Source: an uncultured Oscillospiraceae bacterium (lineage in GTDB: Bacteria > Bacillota > Clostridia > Oscillospirales > Acutalibacteraceae). From it: DNA of 64,000 nt. Each line of letters starts with the position of its first letter. The first letter of the stretch is position 1. Location: assembly GCA_902490735.1 (NCBI GenBank), contig CABUFC010000003.1, positions 1-64,000 on the forward strand, read 5' to 3'. The notes under the pieces were generated by a model. It did no database searches and had not been told where the DNA came from. It saw only the letters and a program-made list of their open reading frames with translations. Shown here one piece after another: positions 17,249 to 24,058 of the stretch. The position numbers and the translations under genes are program-made.

Positions 17249-17355
17249 AAAATCACCCGCTTTGTAACAAAAATCTATAATAATGAAACTATTTGCCCTG
17301 TTATTTTAACAATTTTCAATTTATAATATCATAAAAAGAAAGGCGGGTCAATAGT
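17249..17355. promoter_or_regulatory. Divergent control region between AraC regulator and GH27 genes
   Basis: On the plus strand TATAAT at 17322-17327 lies ~28 bases before the first GH27 start, with only a poor -35 (tgttat) at the right distance. This fits an activator-dependent promoter. The minus strand has a ggtga ribosome site for the AraC gene. The operator was not pinned down. Confidence 0.5.
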
Positions 17356-18561
17356 ATGATTAAAACCACTCCTCCTATGGGATGGAACACCTGGAACACC
17401 TTTGGACGAGACATCAGCGACAAGCTAATACGCGAAACCGCAGATGTTTTAGCAGACAGCGGACTTCGTGATTTAGGTTATAATTATTTGGTCATTGATG
17501 ATGACTGGGCGCTTATGGAGCGCGATAAAAACGGAAGGCTTGTGCCAAACCCCGAAAAATTTCCAAACGGTATGAAGGCAGTTGCCGATTATGTGCATTC
17601 AAAAGGTTTAAAATTCGGAATGTACTCTTGCGCAGGTTACGTAACCTGTGTTGGAACACCCGGAAGTTTCGAATATGAATGGATAGACGCACAAACCTTT
17701 GCCGAATGGGGCGTTGATTTCCTTAAATACGATTTTTGCCAGCACCCTATGACCACCCGTGCAGATATTTTATATAAAAGAATGGGCTTAGCGCTTGCCA
17801 ACTGCGGCCGAGATATTCTTTTTAACACCTGCTCTTGGGGAAGCGAAAACACAAGGGTTTGGGTTAAAGAAGTCGGCGCGCATATGTGGCGCTCGTACGG
17901 CGACATTTATGATTCGTGGAACAGCATCAAAGAAATTGCCAGAGTAAATTTAGAAAGGCAAGAGTATAATGGCCTTGGTTGCTTTAACGATATGGATATG
18001 CTGATTGTCGGCATGCACGGCAAAGGCCTTGTAGGACTTGGCGGCTGCACAGACGAAGAATACAGACTGCATTTTTCGCTTTGGGCACTGCTTAATTCAC
18101 CGCTGTTTATCGGCTGTGACATAAGAAATATGGACGATGTAACAAAGTCCATTTTAATGAACAAAGATGTTATTGATATTAACCAGGATCCCGCCGGTCG
18201 TCAGCCGTTTTTTGTCAACAGATTCGATTTTAAAGTTAACGAGCACCGCGGCTCTAAAGACGGTTTTTACAGAGAATATCCTCTTGACTGTCCCGTTCTT
18301 GCAAAATACCTTGATAACGGCGATATCGCAATAGGCTTCTTCAATCTTAGTGATACAGACGTTTCGTGGGTACATCATATTGCTTTGTTTGACAGTCTCG
18401 GACTTCCGGCTTCAAGCGATAAAACAATTCTTCTTAAAGATTTATGGACAAAAGAAGAAACCGTAATAAACAACGAAATAATAATTCCAAATGAATGGCC
18501 GAATCCATTAAAAGCGCATTCCTGCAAACTGTTCCGCGCTAAAATAATTGATAAGAAATAA
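17356..18561 (+). CDS. Alpha-galactosidase, glycoside hydrolase family 27 (copy 1)
   Basis: GH27 enzyme of 401 residues with no signal peptide, so probably cytoplasmic. The opening TPPMGWNTWNTFG and the VIDDDWAL segment are family hallmarks. The retaining nucleophile should be the Asp in FLKYDFC (~residue 127) and the acid/base the second Asp of CFNDMDMLIVG (~residue 212). A C-terminal beta-sandwich follows from about residue 290. The start is preceded by aaaggcggg. It is the first of two tandem paralogues divergent from an AraC regulator. Alpha-N-acetylgalactosaminidase or beta-arabinopyranosidase activity, also known in GH27, cannot be excluded. Confidence 0.9.
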   Translation: MIKTTPPMGWNTWNTFGRDISDKLIRETADVLADSGLRDLGYNYLVIDDDWALMERDKNGRLVPNPEKFPNGMKAVADYVHSKGLKFGMYSCAGYVTCVGTPGSFEYEWIDAQTFAEWGVDFLKYDFCQHPMTTRADILYKRMGLALANCGRDILFNTCSWGSENTRVWVKEVGAHMWRSYGDIYDSWNSIKEIARVNLERQEYNGLGCFNDMDMLIVGMHGKGLVGLGGCTDEEYRLHFSLWALLNSPLFIGCDIRNMDDVTKSILMNKDVIDINQDPAGRQPFFVNRFDFKVNEHRGSKDGFYREYPLDCPVLAKYLDNGDIAIGFFNLSDTDVSWVHHIALFDSLGLPASSDKTILLKDLWTKEETVINNEIIIPNEWPNPLKAHSCKLFRAKIIDKK

Positions 18562-18582
18562 TAACGGAAGGCGGATAGAACT

Positions 18583-19800
18583 ATGATAAAATTAACTCCT
18601 GCTATGGGATGGAATACCTGGAATACTTTCGGCAGAGAAATAAGCGATAAAATAATCCGCGAAACGGCGGATAAGCTTGTTGAAACCGGTCTAAAAGACT
18701 GCGGATACGATTATCTTGTAATTGACGACAACTGGGCGTTACCTGAGCGTGACAAAAACGGAAGGCTTGTACCCGACCCCGAAAGATTTCCTAACGGAAT
18801 GAAAGCCTTATCGGACTACGTTCATTCTAAAGGTTTAAAATTCGGAATGTATTCCTGCGCCGGTTATTTAACCTGCGTTGGCAGACCTGCCAGTTACGAG
18901 CACGAATGGGTTGACGCGAAAACCTTCGCGGAATGGGGCGTGGATTTTCTTAAATACGATTTCTGCTTCAGCCCGAAAACCACCGACCCGGATTTACTTT
19001 ATAAACGTATGGGGCTTGCATTAGCCAACTGCGGAAGAGATATTCTGTTTTCCGCCTGCTCCTGGGGATACGACAACACCAACATTTGGATTAAAGAAAC
19101 CGGCGCGCACATGTGGCGCTCTACCGGAGATATATTTGACGCCTGGGGCAACCTTAAAGAGATCTCGCAAATGACCATAGAAAAGCTTGAATTAAACGGT
19201 CAGGGCTGCTTTAATGACTTGGATATGCTGATTGTCGGCATGCACGGAAAAGGCCATGCCGCAATTACAGGCTGCACATTTGAAGAATATAAGCTTCATT
19301 TTTCGCTTTGGGCTTTGCTTGGTTCTCCCCTCTTTATCGGTTGTGACATTAGAAACATGGACGAAGAGACCAAAACGATATTAATGAACAAGGACGTTAT
19401 TGAAATAGATCAGGATCCGGCATACCGTCAACCGTTCTTTGCCAACAGTTTTCAGTTTAAGCCGAACGAAAACCGCGGACCTAAAGGACCTTTTTACGAT
19501 CCGTTCTATGAAAAATATCCTATCGATCATCCGGTAATCGCAAGATATCTTGATAACGGCGATATAGCAATCGGCTTTTTCAACTTTACCGACACTGATA
19601 GCGCCTGGTCATCTAACACCGCGTTGTTTGACTGTTTAGGAATACCTGCAACAAGCAACAAAAACCTGCTTTTAAAAGACCTTTGGACCAAAGAAGAATT
19701 TTTGGCGGAAAACGGTATAGTAATCCCCGACAAGTGGCCGAATTTCTTAAAGGCGCATTCCTGCAAGCTGTACCGCGCTAAAATTGTTGATAAAAAATAA
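18583..19800 (+). CDS. Alpha-galactosidase, glycoside hydrolase family 27 (copy 2)
   Basis: Close paralogue of the preceding gene, 405 residues, aligned end to end. It has the same TPAMGWNTWNTFG opening, nucleophile Asp in FLKYDFC and acid/base Asp in CFNDLDMLIVG. A small insertion near residue 305 (KGPFYDPFYEKYP) distinguishes it. Differences cluster after the nucleophile (CQHPMTT versus CFSPKTT), which may shift substrate preference. It lies 21 bases after copy 1 with its own gaaggcgg site, and its stop overlaps the start of a small zinc-ribbon gene. Confidence 0.9.
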   Translation: MIKLTPAMGWNTWNTFGREISDKIIRETADKLVETGLKDCGYDYLVIDDNWALPERDKNGRLVPDPERFPNGMKALSDYVHSKGLKFGMYSCAGYLTCVGRPASYEHEWVDAKTFAEWGVDFLKYDFCFSPKTTDPDLLYKRMGLALANCGRDILFSACSWGYDNTNIWIKETGAHMWRSTGDIFDAWGNLKEISQMTIEKLELNGQGCFNDLDMLIVGMHGKGHAAITGCTFEEYKLHFSLWALLGSPLFIGCDIRNMDEETKTILMNKDVIEIDQDPAYRQPFFANSFQFKPNENRGPKGPFYDPFYEKYPIDHPVIARYLDNGDIAIGFFNFTDTDSAWSSNTALFDCLGIPATSNKNLLLKDLWTKEEFLAENGIVIPDKWPNFLKAHSCKLYRAKIVDKK

Positions 19801-20003
19801 TGGCTGACTGTTATAATTGCGGCAAGGTGCTTACCAACAACGAAATAGGTTTATATAAAAAGCTTATAAACCGCGGTTCGGAAGAATTTATGTGCAAAAA
19901 ATGCCTTGCGAAAAGAATCGGCTGCCCGGAAGAGTTGCTAACCCAAAAAATCAAACAGTTTTATTTGGACGGTTGCGGATTATTCACAGGTGATGACGAA
20001 TAA
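19800..20003 (+). CDS. Small zinc-ribbon-like protein of unknown function
   Basis: 67 residues. Two CxxC pairs (CYNCG at residue 4 and CKKC at residue 32) are spaced like a zinc ribbon, with two more Cys (GCPEE and GCGLF) downstream. The ATG overlaps the TAA of the second GH27 gene by one base, so it is translationally coupled to the galactosidase operon. I do not recognise a named family. A metal-binding accessory or regulatory role is inference. The element at 20022 begins 18 bases after its stop. Confidence 0.7.
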   Translation: MADCYNCGKVLTNNEIGLYKKLINRGSEEFMCKKCLAKRIGCPEELLTQKIKQFYLDGCGLFTGDDE

Positions 20004-20021
20004 AAGCGGGAGCTGAAAATT

Positions 20022-20295
20022 GGGCGCATTCACATAAGGATGATTAGGTTTTGAGCGGTTGTTTTCCGCTTAAGCCACATAAAAACTGCAGGGAATCCGA
20101 CAGGATGCCCTGCAGTTTTTAAATGCCCTAAACAAAAAACATCTCGCTCAAAACTGCGTGCACCGCAAAAGCAAAGATTTTTGTGCCAAAAAAGGCATAA
20201 GATAAGCGGGCATCCTGTCGGATTCCCGCTTATTTTAACAAAGTATGGTGCAAAAGACCCGCTTTGCGGCTTATTCTCCTTTTGTGAATGCGCCC
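20022..20295 (+). mobile_element. Small non-coding element with terminal inverted repeats (MITE-like)
   Basis: 274 bases without a gene. The ends 20022-20040 and 20277-20295 are inverted repeats, 18 of 19 matching (gggcgcattcacataagga at the left). Its left 53 bases recur exactly, inverted, at 1-53. Internal structure: a hairpin with 5-bp arms at 20054-20070; a 13-bp-arm hairpin at 20081-20120; a 9-bp-arm hairpin at 20202-20233; a small one at 20259-20269. The two large hairpins have 14-nt loops (20094-20107 and 20211-20224) that are perfect reverse complements. No transposase frame is present, so it would move in trans. The hairpin at 20081-20120, ending in a T run, could also terminate the GH27 operon. 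No convincing target duplication was seen. Confidence 0.7.
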
Positions 20296-20321
20296 TTAGC
20301 TCCTGCTTTTTTGTTTTTATG

Positions 20322-20350
20322 TTGAAATAAACTTTTTGTTTTGTTATAAT
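20322..20350 (+). promoter_or_regulatory. SigA-type promoter of the MATE gene
   Basis: TTGAAA, 17-base spacer, TATAAT, starting 27 bases after the end of the small element and 30 bases before the MATE start codon (ribosome site gagggggtg). Confidence 0.75.
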
Positions 20351-20379
20351 CTAGTATGCTAAATTGAGGGGGTGACAAA

Positions 20380-21714
20380 ATGAATAAGGATTTGTCTGTC
20401 GGAAAACCGTCTACGGTAATATGGCAATTCTGCCTGCCGCTTTTGGCAAGTGTTATTTTCCAGCAATTATACAATCTTGCGGATAGTTTTGTTGCCGGCA
20501 GGTTTATCGGTGAAAAAGCTTTGGCGGCAGTAGGAAACAGTTATGAAATCACCCTTATTTTTATTGCAGTTGCATTCGGGCTTAACATCGGCTGTTCGGT
20601 TGTTGTCGCTCAATTATTCGGCGCAAAAAGGTATACGGATTTAAAAACCTCAATTTATACTACATTTATAACCTGTTCGTTAATTTGCCTTGTTTTAATG
20701 ATAACCGGATTGTTATCAGGAAAAAACATATTCGCTTTATTGAACACACCGCAAGATATTATGGGCGATTCGCTCTTATATCTAAATATTTATATCTTGG
20801 GATTTCCTTTCGTTGCGTTTTACGGTATCTGCAACGGAATTTTTACCGCTCTCGGGGATTCAAAAACACCTTTTATATTTTTAGCCGCGTCCTCAATAAG
20901 CAATATCGCCGTGGACATTTTATTTGTTACAGTTTTTAAAATGGGCGTCGCCGGCGTGGCGTGGGCAACATTTTTATGCCAGGGCGTAAGCTGCGTGCTG
21001 GCATTGATATTTGTCATTAAACGGTTATTTCAAATAAAAACCGATAAAAAAGCGGCCGTTTTTTCTTTCGATTTACTAAAACGGATTTTTAAAGTTGCCG
21101 TACCGAGTATGCTGCAGCAGGGCTTTATATCTGTTGGCAACATACTTATTCAAGGCATAATTAATATTTACGGCTCGGCTGTAATAGCGGGATTTTCCGC
21201 CGCTATTAAGTTAAATAATTTATATACCTCCTCGAACGTTGCTTTAGGCAACGGTTTATCGAGCTTTACCGCGCAAAATATAGGCGCGGGCAAAACCGAA
21301 CGTATTCACGATGGCTTTAAAGCAGGAATTAAAATGGCATGGATAATTATGATCCCCATTATTCTCCTGTACTTTTTTGCAGGTAAATATCTTATTTATT
21401 TCTTTCTTAAAGATCCGAGCGCTATGTCTTTGGAAACCGGAACCCTGTTTTTGAGAATTTTAGCACCTGCTTATGTTTTTATTTCAATTAAGCCGATTGT
21501 GGACGGCATTTTGCGGGGCGCCGGTTTAATGAAAGAATTTATGATAAGCACATTTTTAGATTTATTATTAAGAGTTATTTTGGCTTATGCGCTGTCCCCT
21601 GTTTTAGGAACACTCGGCATTTGGATTTCATGGCCTATAGGTTGGGTTTTAGCGGCAGGATTATCGCTTTACTTCTACCGTAAAGGCAATTGGAGCAAGA
21701 AAGCATTAATATAA
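20380..21714 (+). CDS. MATE family multidrug/metabolite efflux transporter
   Basis: 444 residues with twelve hydrophobic segments in two homologous halves, the MATE fold. Family patterns include PLLASVIFQQLYNLADSFVAG at the first helix (residues ~17-37), GEKALAAVGNS, and the second-half equivalent at ~235-260 (VAVPSMLQQGFISVGN). It exports cationic drugs or metabolites using an ion gradient. It is monocistronic, with its own promoter and a bidirectional terminator shared with the converging ABC exporter operon. Substrate unknown. Confidence 0.9.
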   Translation: MNKDLSVGKPSTVIWQFCLPLLASVIFQQLYNLADSFVAGRFIGEKALAAVGNSYEITLIFIAVAFGLNIGCSVVVAQLFGAKRYTDLKTSIYTTFITCSLICLVLMITGLLSGKNIFALLNTPQDIMGDSLLYLNIYILGFPFVAFYGICNGIFTALGDSKTPFIFLAASSISNIAVDILFVTVFKMGVAGVAWATFLCQGVSCVLALIFVIKRLFQIKTDKKAAVFSFDLLKRIFKVAVPSMLQQGFISVGNILIQGIINIYGSAVIAGFSAAIKLNNLYTSSNVALGNGLSSFTAQNIGAGKTERIHDGFKAGIKMAWIIMIPIILLYFFAGKYLIYFFLKDPSAMSLETGTLFLRILAPAYVFISIKPIVDGILRGAGLMKEFMISTFLDLLLRVILAYALSPVLGTLGIWISWPIGWVLAAGLSLYFYRKGNWSKKALI

Positions 21715-21746
21715 AAAATATCCCCGGTTAATCGGGGATATTTTTT
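21714..21746. terminator. Bidirectional terminator
   Basis: The stem aatatcccc / ggggatatt has a short loop and A and T runs on both sides. It lies between the stop of the MATE gene and the stop of the converging ABC permease gene. Confidence 0.85.
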
Positions 21747-23340
21747 ATAAATAAGCAAAAATTTGCGTTCCTTTTGTTCGCAGCCAGTAATAAATCATCG
21801 CTGTAAGCAAAGTATTTAGAATAAATACAAACAGCAAATACAGCGGCATCCCTATAAACGGGCTTACAAAAATCGATAATACCGACAATAGAATTATATA
21901 CCCAAAACCGCCGAATATGGCAACCGTAACACTAAGGCTCTGTTTTATGGGTATAATTTCGTTGCTCCAGTTAAGATTCGGCGACTTTAAATTAATCATA
22001 AGCCCAAAAAGCGCGCAAAGTAAAACAAAACCAAGAGGTATAAAAACCAAAAGCAACGAATCGATTATATTGGCTTTTATTACATAAATTGTGCTTAAAC
22101 ATAATAAAAAGGTTGGTATGCCGGAAATTAAAAGATGCAATAAAATTTTGGCATTTAAAACCAAAAGCGGATTTACCGGTAACGATTGCAAAATCCAAAT
22201 ATTGTTACCTTCTAAAGAAACAGACGGAGCAGTTATTTGGTTCATTACAGCCATAAATAAAATTACGGCAATCAATATTCCCGAAATGTAATTTGAATTT
22301 AATTGTATTGCCGATAATACCTGTCTTATATCTTTTGCATAAATCGCTGCGGCAACCGCTACAATCGCCATCATAAGCGCGCCAAATCCGCAGTTTAACA
22401 TATAAGACGAGCTTTGGGTAAAACGCCTTAATTCTTTTCCGAAAACAGCCGCAAAAACAGATTTTTCCTTTGATGAAATATTTTTAACCTTAGCTTTTTT
22501 AAAGCCTACTTTTGTGGTGGTTATTTTTATAAAGCTTCTTGCCAAAACAGCAACCGTAACAAGTAGCAAAATCACAGAAACAAGCAGTACTGTCAAAACC
22601 GAAAAAAAATCGCCTGTTGCAGCATTGCCGAAAATATATACGGGATATGCTTTTAATTTTATACTGTTTCCCAAAATCAATGCATTTTCGGTGATGTATT
22701 TAAAAATATTACCCGCCTGATAATAAACATAATAATAAACCGCAAAAAACAAAACCGATAAAAGGGCTGTAACGTAACTTTTGTTTTTTATTCTAACGCT
22801 GATTTTAGCAACTAAAAAACCTAAAAGACAAGACAGCACAAGCACTATAATCGATATTGCAAAAACGTAAACAACAGCTCCAATAAGTTTAGCAACCGTA
22901 ATGCCAAACATAATAAAATATACTACCGTTCCGATAATGGCCACTACGCCGCCGAACAAAAACCCCAGCAAATACACACCGAGCATTCGCGAAAAAAGAA
23001 TGTGTTTGATTGGAATAGGCATGGAAAGCAACAAATCATTGTCCTTAGCCATATAAAGGCTTGTATAAGTACTGAAAACACTTCCTATAACACCAACGCC
23101 TACTGCGAAAAGCCCAATAAAAGCAAAGTAAAACCAGTTTAATCCGAGCGATACAAACACCGGACAAATTGCAAATGCGATGGCCCCAATCATGCTTCCG
23201 AAAACGCCAATTATTAGCGCCGCGTATAAAACAATAAATAAAATAACCGATGGTACTGAACGTAATTTCCCTTTTTTCTCATTATAAAAAACGCCGCGAA
23301 AAAGCTCAAAAAATTGCTTTTTTAAAAGTGATTTAAGCAT
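21745..23340 (-). CDS. ABC exporter permease, large multi-spanning type
   Basis: 531 residues from the ATG at 23340, chosen because ggagg lies six bases upstream and overlaps the ATPase gene's end by 8 bases. About a dozen hydrophobic segments are seen in two halves, with a long cytoplasmic loop near residues 270-310. The stretch LYMAKDNDLLLSMPIPIKHI is the coupling-region pattern of ABC-2-like exporters. With the ATPase encoded just upstream it forms an export system. Substrate (peptide, lipid, drug) not evident. Confidence 0.8.
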   Translation of the reverse strand: MLKSLLKKQFFELFRGVFYNEKKGKLRSVPSVILFIVLYAALIIGVFGSMIGAIAFAICPVFVSLGLNWFYFAFIGLFAVGVGVIGSVFSTYTSLYMAKDNDLLLSMPIPIKHILFSRMLGVYLLGFLFGGVVAIIGTVVYFIMFGITVAKLIGAVVYVFAISIIVLVLSCLLGFLVAKISVRIKNKSYVTALLSVLFFAVYYYVYYQAGNIFKYITENALILGNSIKLKAYPVYIFGNAATGDFFSVLTVLLVSVILLLVTVAVLARSFIKITTTKVGFKKAKVKNISSKEKSVFAAVFGKELRRFTQSSSYMLNCGFGALMMAIVAVAAAIYAKDIRQVLSAIQLNSNYISGILIAVILFMAVMNQITAPSVSLEGNNIWILQSLPVNPLLVLNAKILLHLLISGIPTFLLCLSTIYVIKANIIDSLLLVFIPLGFVLLCALFGLMINLKSPNLNWSNEIIPIKQSLSVTVAIFGGFGYIILLSVLSIFVSPFIGMPLYLLFVFILNTLLTAMIYYWLRTKGTQIFAYL

Positions 23341-24046
23341 TCTTGTCCTCCAACTCAAGGAACACTTCTTCGAGGCTTGTATCCCCTATTACATCCTCCA
23401 TAACGCCTTCTTTAATAAGATGACCGTCCTTAATAATTGCAACCTTGTCGCACAGTTTTTCGGCAACCTCAAGCACATGGGTGGAAAAAAGTATGGCGCA
23501 ACCGTTTTTACAAGCTTCTTTCATCATTTCTTTTAAAACATGCGAAGCTTTTGGGTCAAGCCCTACAAACGGCTCATCCATTACTATAAGCTTCGGATCG
23601 TGAAGCCATGCGGAAATAATTGCCAGCTTTTGCTTCATCCCGTGCGAATATGAAGCTATCGGTTGTGCTAAATCGTCTTTCAGTTCAAATATTTCAGCGT
23701 ATTTTTCAATGCGTTCTTTTCTCTTTTCCTCACTTACAGCAAAAAAGTCCGCAATAAAATTCAAATATTTTATGCCTGTAAAAAAATCGTATAAATCAGG
23801 ATTATCAGGTATGTACGCCAGCATTTTTTTGCAAACCGTAGGCTCTTTTATTATGGAATGCCCGTCTATTGCTATGCTTCCGTTATCAAAGTTTAAAATG
23901 CCGACAACCGATTTAAGCGTAGTTGTTTTCCCCGCTCCGTTGTGGCCGATAAAGCCGCAAATCTCACCGTTGTTTATCGTTAAAGAGAGATTGTCAACCG
24001 CTTTTTTATCACCAAAAGATTTAGAAAGATTTTTTATTTCAAGCAT
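23333..24046 (-). CDS. ABC transporter ATP-binding protein (ABC-2 exporter type)
   Basis: 237 residues. Walker A is GHNGAGKTT, Q-loop YIPDNPDLYDF, signature YSHGMKQK (a degenerate LSGGQ typical of this branch), Walker B LIVMDEP and the switch His in STHVLEVAE. It drives the permease whose gene overlaps its 3' end. The operon begins with this gene, 12 bases after the LRR-dockerin gene, so read-through from that gene is possible. Confidence 0.9.
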   Translation of the reverse strand: MLEIKNLSKSFGDKKAVDNLSLTINNGEICGFIGHNGAGKTTTLKSVVGILNFDNGSIAIDGHSIIKEPTVCKKMLAYIPDNPDLYDFFTGIKYLNFIADFFAVSEEKRKERIEKYAEIFELKDDLAQPIASYSHGMKQKLAIISAWLHDPKLIVMDEPFVGLDPKASHVLKEMMKEACKNGCAILFSTHVLEVAEKLCDKVAIIKDGHLIKEGVMEDVIGDTSLEEVFLELEDKNA

Positions 24047-24058
24047 ATTTTCTCCCTG

